Positions 26,400 through 35,286 of a DNA stretch of 64,000 bases are shown piece after piece. The notes beneath the pieces are model-generated. The model had not been told where the DNA came from. It did no database searches and saw only the letters and a program-made list of their open reading frames with translations. The stretch's first letter is position 1. Each line of letters opens with the position of its first letter. Made by a program: the position numbers and the translations under genes. Source of the DNA: Gillisia hiemivivida (GTDB lineage: Bacteria > Bacteroidota > Bacteroidia > Flavobacteriales > Flavobacteriaceae); the NCBI RefSeq assembly GCF_007997295.1, contig NZ_VORY01000012.1, positions 31,741-95,740 on the forward strand, read 5' to 3'.

Positions 26400-26487
26400 G
26401 TCATCCCGACCTTAGGAGGGATCTCTTATTGAGTTGGATTTTGCTTCGTTGAGATTCTTCGCTCCACTGCGTTGCGCTCTGAATGAC
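26400..26487 (-). repeat. Lone copy of the GTCATTC...GAATGAC palindromic repeat
   Basis: An 88-base element bounded by GTCATCC and GAATGAC. Read on the minus strand it has GTCATTCAGAGCGCAACGCA followed by GAAGAATCTC, the same order as the units at 33633-34078 (GTCATTCTGAAAGTAGCG then GAAGAATCTC). It lies between the amidohydrolase stop and its terminator, in opposite orientation to the array. Confidence 0.75.
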
Positions 26488-26528
26488 AACCTTTTTCTAA
26501 TTTCGAATATTCAGAAACGTTTTCAAAA

Positions 26529-27842
26529 CTATTCTTTTTTCTGATTTTCATATTTTTCAGAATATCGGTGATATAATTCAGTTTGATGACTTTCTAAACT
26601 CAATTCTCTTCCCTGTATAAATGCTTTTGTCAACTTATTAGTTCTCATATCCAAGGCATCACCTTCACTAATAAAAAGAGTCGCATCTTTTCCTTTCTCT
26701 AAAGTTCCTAATCTATCATCTATTCCTAATATTTTTGCATTGTTTAAGGTGATCAGTTTTAAGGCTTCTTCTTTGTCCATTCCACTTGCTGCAACGGTTC
26801 CTGCATAAAAAGGCAAGTTTCGGGTACTGGCTCGTTCCATTTGTCCGCTGCTTTCCAATCCTACTAAAATTCCTTTATCACTAAGTAGCTTTGCCAGTTT
26901 ATAATTATAGTCATAATCTTCATCATCCTGGTTTGGAGTGCTGTGAGGACGTGTAGCTAAAACAGCTATATTTTCAGCTTTTATTAGATCTGCAACTTTT
27001 ACTGCATCATATCCACCCACAATAACCATATCTTTTAAATTCTGATCTTTTTTAAACTGAATAGCATCCACAATTTCACGTTCTCCATCTACATGAACAA
27101 ACACCTTTTTTCCATTGGTAAAAACAGTTTCCATAGATTTAAAAGGCAGGTTTTCTTGCTTTTGTTCTCCCGCCATATAAGCTCTGGAATTATTGAAGAA
27201 TTGTGATAGTTTTAAAATGTCTTCAGCATATTTTTCATTTGGCTTCAAACCTCTTTCTTCACCTAACCACCATTTTCCTCGTTTAAAGCTATTTGGCCAA
27301 TTAATATGTAATCCATTGTCTTTCTTTATTGCAGCGTCTTCCCAGTTCCAGGCATCAAACTGAACAATAGAAGAAGTCCCAGAAATAGTTCCTCCTCTTG
27401 GAACTATTTCTCCAATTAAAACTCCATTTGGCCTCATACTTTCAACGATCTGACTTTCAGCATTATAGGCCACTAAGCTTCTAATATGTGGCAACATTTC
27501 ACCAATTTCGTCTTCATCGTCTGTAGGTCTCAAAGACGCAATTTCTACTAGACCGAGTGTAGTATTAGGTGCAATAAAACCTGGATACACATGCTTGCCT
27601 TCAGCATTTATAATAGTCCCGCGGTATTGCATTTTTGTAGTGGTAGCATCTAAAACCTGAGTTAAGATTCCATTTTCAAAAATTATAAGGCTGTTCTCTA
27701 TAAGCTCTCCATTCCCAATATGCGCTGTAGCTCCAACTATAGTGATGGCTTCAGATTGTGAAGCAGCAGGAGTTTGCTGTGCGTTTATTGAACTAGTAAT
27801 TATTAAAATTCCCAGTATAAATAATATATTTAATCTTTTCAT
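26529..27842 (-). CDS. Exported amidohydrolase-fold protein lacking the HxH metal motif
   Basis: About 437 residues. A signal peptide is visible (LNILFILGILIITSSINA), then an imidazolonepropionase-like amidohydrolase fold: IVGATAHIGNGELIENSLII at the start and LEKGKDATLFIS at the end. At the position where the fold normally has the HxH metal ligands (after PGFI) it reads APNTTLG, so metal binding in the usual site is unlikely. I start at ATG 27840-27842; the longer frame begins with TTG. It is 11 bases downstream of the 991-residue paralogue and may form a complex with it; this is inference. Confidence 0.85.
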   Translation of the reverse strand: MKRLNILFILGILIITSSINAQQTPAASQSEAITIVGATAHIGNGELIENSLIIFENGILTQVLDATTTKMQYRGTIINAEGKHVYPGFIAPNTTLGLVEIASLRPTDDEDEIGEMLPHIRSLVAYNAESQIVESMRPNGVLIGEIVPRGGTISGTSSIVQFDAWNWEDAAIKKDNGLHINWPNSFKRGKWWLGEERGLKPNEKYAEDILKLSQFFNNSRAYMAGEQKQENLPFKSMETVFTNGKKVFVHVDGEREIVDAIQFKKDQNLKDMVIVGGYDAVKVADLIKAENIAVLATRPHSTPNQDDEDYDYNYKLAKLLSDKGILVGLESSGQMERASTRNLPFYAGTVAASGMDKEEALKLITLNNAKILGIDDRLGTLEKGKDATLFISEGDALDMRTNKLTKAFIQGRELSLESHQTELYHRYSEKYENQKKE

Positions 27843-27853
27843 CTTTTTCAATA

Positions 27854-30829
27854 TTAGTAAGTTTCCAAAGTGTCACAACCCATTTTTTGATCTTCTTTTT
27901 TGGTAGCAGCTTGTGTTTTTGCTCCCCCGTTCTTCGCGGATAGCATTTGTCCCGTTAGCATATTTTTTTGCTGAGCAATTTCTTTTCGAAGTTCCTTATC
28001 TTTTTCAATATCAAAATAAACAGTTCCTTCAATAAGCGTTTTTTCAGCTTTGCTATAAATAGAAAGTGGATTTCCAGACCATAAAACTACATCTCCGTCT
28101 TTGCCAGTTTCAATACTTCCAACGCGATTGTCGATATGCAATAATTTCGCAGGATTAAGAGTCACAAATTTCCAAGCTTCTTCTTCAGAAATCCCTCCAT
28201 ATTTTACACTTTTTGCAGCTTCTTGATTTAATCTTCTGCTCATTTCTCCATCATCACTATTAATAGCAACAGTAAGACCTGCATTATGCATTATTGCTGC
28301 GTTATAAGGAATAGCGTCTTTTACTTCGTATTTGTAAGCCCACCAATCTGAAAACGTAGATGCTCCCGCACCATGTTCTTTCATTTTATCGGCAACCTTG
28401 TATCCTTCTAAAATATGGGTGAACGTGTTAATTCTAAAATCGAAAGCTTCGGCAACCTTCATAAGCATATTGATCTCACTTTGAACATACGAGTGACTAC
28501 TTACAAAACGTTCGCCATTCAGAATTTCGATCAAGGTTTCCATTTCTATATCTTTCCTGTAATTTCCGGTTTTCTTAGCTGCTTCATAATCTCTCGCCTG
28601 ACTAAAATAATCTGTAAACACCTGCTCTACACCCATTCTTGTTTGTGGAAACCTGCTTTTACTATCCCAATTGGATTGTTTTACATTTTCCCCAAGCGCA
28701 AATTTTATGAATTTAGGGGAGTCTGGAAAGATCATATCTTTTGCATTTGAGCCCCATTTTAATTTCATGATCGCAGAACGCCCTCCAATAGGATTGGCCG
28801 AACCATGTAATAGCTGAATTGATGTAACACCACCGGCAAGATTTCTATAAATATTGATATCTGTAGGGTCTATAACATCTTCCATAGTTACTTCTGCTGA
28901 AGAGTTTTGCCCTGCTTCATTAATCGCAGAAGCTCCAATATGGGAATGTTCATCTATAATTCCGGTAGTTAAATGTTTCCCAGAAGCATCTATAACTTTC
29001 GCTTTTCCAGAACTAATATTTGCTCCGATTTCAGCGATTTTTCCGTCTTTTATTAAAACATCTGTTTTCTCCAGAATCCCTTTTTCAGTATTGGTCCAGA
29101 CAGTTGCATTTTTAAATAAAATATCTTCTTGTTTTGGTAGTTCCTTGAAACCGTATGCCATATTTGGATAGCTTAGGGACACAATTGGAAGAATACTGTC
29201 ATTTTTATCTTCTTTCTTTTCGTCCTTTTCTTTTGATTTATCTAAAGATTTGGAGGCAGTGAACGAAGTTTCTTGACCATTACTTAAAATAGCTCGGCCA
29301 TTTATTATATTAGTGTCATCAGTTACTTTTGCAATCAATCTTGTATATTCAGTTTTGGTTGAATCTGGCGACGACAATAATAATTGCATCCAGGTATCTG
29401 TATAAGATAACTTAGATTTGATCTTTGCATCTCCCAATTTCACTTCGGCTTTAGGAGAATTTGGTTTTCCTGTAATTTCCAGATCATACTTCTTTCCGTC
29501 TACTGCCAAAGAATATTTACCTTCAAGATTTACGGTATTCATGTTTTCTAAAACCACTTTTTGACCTTGTATCCAGTTCTCAAATAGTACCGTTTCTTTG
29601 TCAAAAATATCTCCTGAAGTAATTAAAAAATTCGCCCAAGCGCCTTGTTTTATTACCCCAAGTTTATTTTCTTCTCCTAGAAATTTTGCTGGAGTTGTAG
29701 TTAAAGCCGCAAGTGCTTTCTTTTTATCTAAGCCATAAGAAATAGCTTTTAAAAGGTTTTCCCTAAATTTCTTTTCATCTTTTAAATTTTGTGTTGTTAA
29801 GATAAAAGGGATATTGTTTTTGGCAAGCTGCATCAGGTTAGTTGGAGCCTGATTCCATCGCTTCATATCTTGCAAGCTCACGTTGCTTGCCATAAATGGA
29901 TTTTCAAGATCATAAGCCTCGGGAAAATCCAAAGGAATAATAAATGTGGCGTTGGTATTCTTTACTTCAGCAATTCTTTCAAATTCATTTCCACTTCCAA
30001 AAATGAGATATTGGATCCCATATTCATCTCCAACTTTATCGGCTCTTAATTCATCTAATAAATTATCGGTCTTAAAAATCTGGGGTAAGGTTTTGTTTCT
30101 ATTTAATGCTTCTAATGCCAGATCTTTGTTTGAAATATTCCCCTTTTCATACCATGCTGCATCTATATAGGTTTGTCTTAACAATGCCATAGCACCCATT
30201 ATAGAAGTAGGATAGGATTGTATAGATTTTACACTTTTATCGAAGGAAAGAAAATTAGCCGATTTGTCTTTTAAAATACGATCTCCTTCAGACCCTTCAG
30301 CATTCAAGCTTACCAGCATTCCGGTTCCACGCATAATTCCATCAGCAAGATGAGTATTCACCGCTCCAAATCCGTTTTTCTGAAATTTTTCTGCTTCGGT
30401 CTTATCAAAGGTAAAAGACTCCAATGCATTTGTTTCGGGACGTATATGATCATTCCAGTAATAGCCTTCTCGGCTTGCATTATATTGTGGCTGTCCGTTC
30501 GCGCTTTCAGCTTTTGTTGGTTTTTTCATCCCAAAATCACTGTAGATCTCAATGAAAGATGGATAAATCGCTTTGCCTTTTAGGTCTATAACGATACTGT
30601 TTTTAGGAATTGCTATGCTCTTGCCAACAGCAGTCAATTTACCTTCTCTAACCGCGATCATCCCATTTTCTATAATAGTGTTAGGGTCTACATGAATTTT
30701 AGCGTTTTTGAAAACGGTGTAATTGGTATTTTTAGAATTTACACCATCATTGTTTGGAAAGTAATCTTGCGCATACAAGTTTAACCCAGAAGAAAAGACT
30801 AGGCATAAGAGTAGGAATTTTAATCTCAT
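27854..30829 (-). CDS. Exported double-domain amidohydrolase
   Basis: 991 residues with a signal peptide (KFLLLCLVFSSGLNLYA) and two amidohydrolase-like modules, about 35-430 and 570-950. The second keeps the metal/catalytic residues: IDEHSHIG (HxH), SSHSYVQ, FTHILEG and NSDDGE. The first has YPSFIEIYSDFG where HxH is expected and appears degenerate. Between them is a beta-rich region with Lys/Asp-rich linker (KSKEKDEKKEDKND). The substrate is unknown; the fold covers dipeptidases, imidazolonepropionases and related hydrolases. It is the first gene of a two-gene unit. Confidence 0.88.
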   Translation of the reverse strand: MRLKFLLLCLVFSSGLNLYAQDYFPNNDGVNSKNTNYTVFKNAKIHVDPNTIIENGMIAVREGKLTAVGKSIAIPKNSIVIDLKGKAIYPSFIEIYSDFGMKKPTKAESANGQPQYNASREGYYWNDHIRPETNALESFTFDKTEAEKFQKNGFGAVNTHLADGIMRGTGMLVSLNAEGSEGDRILKDKSANFLSFDKSVKSIQSYPTSIMGAMALLRQTYIDAAWYEKGNISNKDLALEALNRNKTLPQIFKTDNLLDELRADKVGDEYGIQYLIFGSGNEFERIAEVKNTNATFIIPLDFPEAYDLENPFMASNVSLQDMKRWNQAPTNLMQLAKNNIPFILTTQNLKDEKKFRENLLKAISYGLDKKKALAALTTTPAKFLGEENKLGVIKQGAWANFLITSGDIFDKETVLFENWIQGQKVVLENMNTVNLEGKYSLAVDGKKYDLEITGKPNSPKAEVKLGDAKIKSKLSYTDTWMQLLLSSPDSTKTEYTRLIAKVTDDTNIINGRAILSNGQETSFTASKSLDKSKEKDEKKEDKNDSILPIVSLSYPNMAYGFKELPKQEDILFKNATVWTNTEKGILEKTDVLIKDGKIAEIGANISSGKAKVIDASGKHLTTGIIDEHSHIGASAINEAGQNSSAEVTMEDVIDPTDINIYRNLAGGVTSIQLLHGSANPIGGRSAIMKLKWGSNAKDMIFPDSPKFIKFALGENVKQSNWDSKSRFPQTRMGVEQVFTDYFSQARDYEAAKKTGNYRKDIEMETLIEILNGERFVSSHSYVQSEINMLMKVAEAFDFRINTFTHILEGYKVADKMKEHGAGASTFSDWWAYKYEVKDAIPYNAAIMHNAGLTVAINSDDGEMSRRLNQEAAKSVKYGGISEEEAWKFVTLNPAKLLHIDNRVGSIETGKDGDVVLWSGNPLSIYSKAEKTLIEGTVYFDIEKDKELRKEIAQQKNMLTGQMLSAKNGGAKTQAATKKEDQKMGCDTLETY

Positions 30830-30910
30830 AAAATTAGTTGTTTAAAAGTAGTTTGCTTTTGAAAATTAGAAAGCGGAATTTAAGGATTATTTGTGGAACG
30901 ATAAATTGGC

Positions 30911-31984
30911 TTAGAAAGCATTCTCCACATCGTCAAAATAATTAACGAGTAATGCGACCACATAACTATAGCTTTTCATTCCTTCCACTTGATTGTTGGC
31001 TTTAAGGAAACCATTATAAGTAACTTGAAAAATGGGCTCAAAAGGGTTTTTATGTATTTCCCAGAAATCCCTCACTTCTTTATAATTGGCTAAAATACCG
31101 GGATGTATTGTTTTTAAAAGTTCATCTGCCTTTATTCGATCTCGGACATAAAGCTCGTTTAAGCAGTAGCGCAATGCAAAAGTAAAACCTGAATATTGAA
31201 AATAAGGGTCAGGATGATTCATAGTGGCTAAACAGGCAATAAAGTTGGCTTCATTTTCCTTGGCAAATCCTAACTGATGACCTATTTCATGACTTGCAGT
31301 TGTAGGGATCTTATATTTTAAGATCTGAGTATTAACTTGTGCTTCGTTTGTAAGCGGATTCAAATACCCATTAAAACCCATATATGTTAGCGGAATGCTA
31401 TATAAGGAACGCTTCAAACTTTTCCCTTGATAGGTTAATTTTGGAAAATCTTTTCCTAAACTTTCATAGCCTTCAATTGTTTTTCTGAAGAGTGTTGTCT
31501 TTTTAAATTTATAATCAACTTTAAGAGAATCATTATCCACTAAACCAGTATGTACCTGATTCGATTTTTTAATTAAGGTTTCTGTTAAAAGAATCAATTC
31601 TTCTGTAGTATAAGTGTTTTTGATCTTTAAGGTGCGGTGCAGTGGAAGCCTATAGTAATTGAAGCCCCAAAAAATATGGAAACAAGCATAGATAATAGAA
31701 AAAGTAGCAAGTAGGTCTAAAGACCATTTTCTAAAATCTTTGAACTTAGTTTTAAATCGGAGATATATCCATCGGAATATGGAGATAATAAAAAATGTAT
31801 AAAGCAAATCACCAAGAGAAAAAGGGAAAATCCCAAGAGAGAATCGCATTATTTTAGCGATATAAGGATAGAGTCCTGTGCTGTACCAAGTCTCTACAAA
31901 AGTTGGATACGCCGAAATTATTTTAATAGCAATAATTTGTACTGGCAATAAAATGGCTAAAATGAGGCTTGTTTTGTTTTTCAC
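30911..31984 (-). CDS. DUF3810 putative membrane metallopeptidase
   Basis: 357 residues: about three N-terminal hydrophobic segments (LILAILLPVQIIAIKIIS, FSLGDLLYTFFIISIFRWIY, SLDLLATFSIIYACF), then a soluble domain containing HEIGHQLGFAKENEANF. HEIGH lies at 232-236 with a downstream Glu, the layout of a zincin metallopeptidase. DUF3810 is known from Bacteroidota and Firmicutes without an assigned substrate. The start codon is GTG (31982-31984). The promoter region is shared with divergent pepD. Confidence 0.88.
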   Translation of the reverse strand: MKNKTSLILAILLPVQIIAIKIISAYPTFVETWYSTGLYPYIAKIMRFSLGIFPFSLGDLLYTFFIISIFRWIYLRFKTKFKDFRKWSLDLLATFSIIYACFHIFWGFNYYRLPLHRTLKIKNTYTTEELILLTETLIKKSNQVHTGLVDNDSLKVDYKFKKTTLFRKTIEGYESLGKDFPKLTYQGKSLKRSLYSIPLTYMGFNGYLNPLTNEAQVNTQILKYKIPTTASHEIGHQLGFAKENEANFIACLATMNHPDPYFQYSGFTFALRYCLNELYVRDRIKADELLKTIHPGILANYKEVRDFWEIHKNPFEPIFQVTYNGFLKANNQVEGMKSYSYVVALLVNYFDDVENAF

Positions 31985-32039
31985 TTCCTAAATAAATTCT
32001 AATATGCTGCTAAAAATTTCGTGGTTTGTGAATTACCAA

Positions 32040-32047
32040 TATCTTTG
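32040..32047 (+). promoter_or_regulatory. Putative -7 promoter element for pepD
   Basis: TATCTTTG matches the TAnnTTTG consensus 23 bases upstream of the ATG at 32071. The in-frame GTG at 32047 overlaps the last base of this box, so a transcript from here could not include it. This supports ATG 32071 as the true start. Confidence 0.5.
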
Positions 32048-32070
32048 TGAATATACCAAATATTAATACT

Positions 32071-33531
32071 ATGAATGAAGAAATAAGAGCACAAGAACCT
32101 AAAGTTTTATGGAATAAATTCGCCGATCTTAATGAGGTTCCCAGACCGTCTAAAAAAGAGGAAAGGGTAATAGAGTTTATAAAAAGCTTTGGAAATAAAC
32201 TCAAATTAGAAACGCTTGTAGATAAAGTTGGGAATGTGATAATTAAAAAACCGGCAACCGCAGGAATGGAGGATAGAAAAGCGGTGGTATTGCAGTCTCA
32301 TTTAGATATGGTGCATCAGAAAAATAATGATACCAAATTCGATTTTGATACTCAGGGAATCGAAATGTATGTAGATGGAGATTGGGTAAGAGCAAGAGGA
32401 ACTACATTAGGTGCAGATAACGGGTTAGGGGTTGCTACTATTATGGCGATACTAGAAAGTGATACAATAGAACATCCTGCTATCGAGGCTTTATTTACTA
32501 TAGATGAAGAAACTGGAATGACGGGTGCTAAAGGTTTAGAACCAGGAATGTTGAAAGGAGATATTCTTTTAAATCTGGATACTGAAGAGGATGATGAAAT
32601 AGGAATAGGTTGTGCAGGTGGAGTAGATGTAACTGCAACTAGGAAGTATACCCAAGAAGATGCTCCAGAAGATATGAGTGCTTTTAAGGTCACTTTGAAT
32701 GGTTTACAAGGTGGACACTCCGGAATGGACATAATCAAAGGATTGGGAAATGCCAATAAATTGATGAATCGCTTGTTGTACAATGCTTCTGAGAACTTCG
32801 GAATTCGTATCGCTGAAATAAAAGGTGGAGGACTTAGAAATGCTATCCCCAGAGAAAGTGAAGCTGTGGTATTAATAGATGATTTCCAGATCAAAGCTTT
32901 CGAGTCTGAATTAATGGAGGATTTTGAAGCTATTAAAACTGAATTCGCAAAGCTGGAACCAAATATGAAGTTAGACCTTGTTAAGGTAGAGACTTCAATG
33001 AAGGTTATGGATCCAGATACTCAGGAAACCATTTTAAAAGCTATCTATGCCTTACACAATGGGGTATTTAGAATGAGTCCAGAGATTGAAGGTTTAGTTG
33101 AAACTTCTAATAATTTAGCAAAAGTTGAAATTAAAGATGGAGGCATAAACCTTAAATGCCTAACAAGATCTTCTGTAGAGTCCTCTAAGGACGATCTTAC
33201 AAACTCTTTAAGAGCCGGTTTGGAACTTGCTGACTGTGAAGTAAATCTTTCTGGTGATTATCCAGGCTGGGCACCAAACAGAGATTCTGATATTTTAGAA
33301 GTATTAGATAATTTGTATTCTAAATTATTCAATGAAAAAGCAGATGTGGCTGCATGTCATGCAGGATTAGAATGTGGAATAATTGGAAGTCACTACCCAG
33401 AAATGGATATGATCTCTTTTGGTCCAACCATTAGAGGAGCGCATTCTCCAGATGAGCGTGCTAGTATTTCTTCTTCACAGAAATATTGGAAATTCGTTTT
33501 AGAGATCCTTAAAAATATTCCGAAGAAATAA
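32071..33531 (+). CDS. pepD: Aminoacyl-histidine dipeptidase (M20 family, PepD)
   Basis: 486-residue cytoplasmic dinuclear zinc dipeptidase acting on Xaa-His and other dipeptides. It has the M20 metal motifs VLQSHLDMVHQ, GTTLGADNGLGVA, FTIDEETGMTGA (catalytic Glu), LLNLDTEEDDEI and, near the C-terminus, CHAGLECGIIG and SFGPTIRGAHSPDERAS. A dimerisation lid domain lies between about 190 and 400 (GGHSGMDIIKGLGNAN). The start is the ATG at 32071, since the upstream GTG overlaps the promoter box. It is monocistronic and followed by a long repeat region. Confidence 0.95.
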   Translation: MNEEIRAQEPKVLWNKFADLNEVPRPSKKEERVIEFIKSFGNKLKLETLVDKVGNVIIKKPATAGMEDRKAVVLQSHLDMVHQKNNDTKFDFDTQGIEMYVDGDWVRARGTTLGADNGLGVATIMAILESDTIEHPAIEALFTIDEETGMTGAKGLEPGMLKGDILLNLDTEEDDEIGIGCAGGVDVTATRKYTQEDAPEDMSAFKVTLNGLQGGHSGMDIIKGLGNANKLMNRLLYNASENFGIRIAEIKGGGLRNAIPRESEAVVLIDDFQIKAFESELMEDFEAIKTEFAKLEPNMKLDLVKVETSMKVMDPDTQETILKAIYALHNGVFRMSPEIEGLVETSNNLAKVEIKDGGINLKCLTRSSVESSKDDLTNSLRAGLELADCEVNLSGDYPGWAPNRDSDILEVLDNLYSKLFNEKADVAACHAGLECGIIGSHYPEMDMISFGPTIRGAHSPDERASISSSQKYWKFVLEILKNIPKK

Positions 33532-33545
33532 TTAGTAAGTACAGA

Positions 33546-33619
33546 TGTCAGGTTGAGCCTGTCGAAACCTTTTATCAGTAAAGGGTTTGATTTCATATTT
33601 CGACAAGTTCAATATGACA
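33546..33619. repeat. Imperfect palindromic intergenic element
   Basis: A 74-base element with inverted ends TGTCAGGTTGA and TCAATATGACA, and inner arms GTCGAAA and TTTCGAC around about 35 bases. It differs in sequence from the adjacent GTCATTC array, so it is a second repeat type in the same gap after pepD. Confidence 0.7.
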
Positions 33620-33632
33620 ATTGCTTTTACCT

Positions 33633-34078
33633 GTCATTCTGAAAGTAGCGTAGCGAATTGAAGAATCTCAATGAACTTCATAGTTTAAATGAGATTCCTC
33701 CTTCGTCGGAATGACAAAAAATTTCATTCTGAAAGTAGCATAGCGAATTGAAGAATCTCAATGAACTTCATAGTTCAAATGAGATTCCTCCTTCGTCGGA
33801 ATGACAAAAAATGTCATTCTGAAAGTAGCATAGCGAATTGAAGAATCTCAGTGAAGTTCAAAGTTTGCATTCAGATTCCTCCTTCGTCGGAATGACAAAA
33901 AATGTCATTCTGAAAGTAGCGTAGCGAATTGAAGAATCTCAGTGAAGTTTATAGTTTGCATTCAGATTCCTCCTTCGTCGGAATGACAAAAAATGTCATT
34001 CTGAAAGTAGCGTAGCGAATTGAAGAATCTCAACGAAGTACATAGTTTTGAATGAGATTCCTCCTTCGTCGGAATGAC
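33633..34078 (+). repeat. Five-unit tandem array of 83-84 bp palindromic repeats
   Basis: Units at 33633-33715, 33723-33805, 33813-33896, 33904-33987 and 33995-34078, separated by seven A-rich bases (period about 90). Each begins GTCATTCTGAAAGTAGC (TTCATTC in unit 2), contains GAAGAATCTCA, and ends CCTCCTTCGTCGGAATGAC. The ends pair (GTCATTCTG with CGGAATGAC), and GAATCTCA pairs with TGAGATTC in units 1, 2 and 5. Units 3 and 4 share a variant centre (GTTTGCATTCAGATTC). There is no reading frame through it. The gap 33532-34156 contains only this array, the element before it and a terminator. Confidence 0.95.
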
Positions 34079-34100
34079 AAGCTTATGACAATGAGATACA

Positions 34101-34136
34101 AAAAAAATCCCACTCCATATTGGAAGCGGGATTTTT
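34101..34136 (-). terminator. Terminator for the PPIase-gldI-DHH unit
   Basis: Hairpin with outer arms AAAAATCCC and GGGATTTTT and an inner TCCA/TGGA pairing. It lies 21 bases after the stop of the minus-strand PPIase gene and is flanked by a run giving U residues in the minus transcript. Confidence 0.8.
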
Positions 34137-34156
34137 AATATTATGAAAATCAGAGT

Positions 34157-35281
34157 TTATTTCTGAATTTCTACTATTTCTATTTCAAAAATTAGATCAG
34201 TATTTGGAGGAATTACTCCGCCAGCTCCTCTTTCTCCATATCCTAAATGGGAAGGAATAAAAACCAATGCACGGTCTCCAACATTCATCGCAGCTATACC
34301 ATCCCGAAATCCAGGTATCATAGGTGCATCTGGACCATATTTTGTAGGCATTGGTTGGTATCCGCCTTGATCTCTTTTAGCAATATTGAGTGCTCCATTT
34401 TGTTCAGCAACATCTTGCCAGCTGGTGTCAAATAAAGTACCATCCTCAAAATATCCAGCATAATTTACCATTACCATAGATCCTTCTGGAATTTTCACAT
34501 CTTCTCCTTTTTCTAGGTAATGAATTTTAATGCCACTTTCCAATTCTTTAGCTTCTTCTTTTAGAGCCATAAATTTTGAAGTGTTCTCTTTTTTCATTTC
34601 AGATCTAGCAGCTTCCACTTCTTCTTCTTTAACTTTAGCGTCTGCCAAATTAGATTCGAATGTTTTCGCAGCTTTAAAATCTTTAGCATCTTTTCCTTTT
34701 TGGATAATCTTTACGCTTTCTAAAACTACATCTTGTTCTGGCTTGTCACTGGCAACAGTCTTAACCATTCCGATACTGTCCACAACCGCTTGTCCTTCCA
34801 TAACTTCACCAAAAATAGTATGTTTTCCGTCTAACCAAGGAGTGGGAGCCAAGGTGATAAAAAACTGACTTCCATTAGTGCCAGGTCCTGCATTGGCCAT
34901 AGATAATGTTCCTTTTGAAGTATGACTTAAAGTATCTACTATTTCATCTGGGAATCTATAACCAGGATCTCCACTTCCTGTTCCGGTTGGATCTCCACCT
35001 TGGATCATAAAGTCTTTTATAACGCGGTGAAAAATTAGACCGTCGTAATATTTTTTACCTTTAGCTGTACTGTCTACCATTTTATGACTATCGCCTTCGG
35101 CTAAAGAAACAAAGTTGGCAACTGTAGTAGGTGTTGCTTTATAATAGAGTTCAGCTATAAAAGAACCCTTATTAGTGTTGAATTCGGCATAAAGACCGTC
35201 TTTAAGGTCTGGATAATCCTCTTTACAACTTACTAGGCCAAGTAGAATGGCACAAACCAAAAGCATGCTTAATCTTTTCAT
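34157..35281 (-). CDS. Lipoprotein with fused cyclophilin and FKBP peptidyl-prolyl isomerase domains
   Basis: 374 residues with a type II signal peptide (lipobox LGLVSC, Cys19). Residues 28-195 form a cyclophilin domain (FHRVIKDFMIQGGDPTGTG, GTLSMANAGPGTNGSQFFIT). A charged helical linker (about 200-245) leads to a C-terminal FKBP domain (VMVNYAGYFEDGTLFDTSW, LVFIPSHLGYGERGAGG, LIFEIEIVEI). It probably catalyses proline isomerisation of exported proteins at the periplasmic or outer membrane surface. It lies five bases downstream of gldI; both are lipoprotein PPIases, suggesting a joint role in envelope or gliding protein folding. Confidence 0.93.
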   Translation of the reverse strand: MKRLSMLLVCAILLGLVSCKEDYPDLKDGLYAEFNTNKGSFIAELYYKATPTTVANFVSLAEGDSHKMVDSTAKGKKYYDGLIFHRVIKDFMIQGGDPTGTGSGDPGYRFPDEIVDTLSHTSKGTLSMANAGPGTNGSQFFITLAPTPWLDGKHTIFGEVMEGQAVVDSIGMVKTVASDKPEQDVVLESVKIIQKGKDAKDFKAAKTFESNLADAKVKEEEVEAARSEMKKENTSKFMALKEEAKELESGIKIHYLEKGEDVKIPEGSMVMVNYAGYFEDGTLFDTSWQDVAEQNGALNIAKRDQGGYQPMPTKYGPDAPMIPGFRDGIAAMNVGDRALVFIPSHLGYGERGAGGVIPPNTDLIFEIEIVEIQK

Positions 35282-35286
35282 ATTAA

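Noticed and set aside
28854..29171. A 105-codon plus-strand frame
   Set aside because: It is antisense to the catalytic module of the double amidohydrolase and has no features of its own.
32352..32894. A 180-codon minus-strand frame
   Set aside because: It lies wholly inside pepD on the other strand. The pepD frame has complete M20 motifs; the shadow has none.
33633..34078. CRISPR array
   Set aside because: The repeats are 83-84 bases, palindromic throughout, separated by a constant 7-base A-rich spacer rather than unique 30-base spacers, and no cas genes are present.
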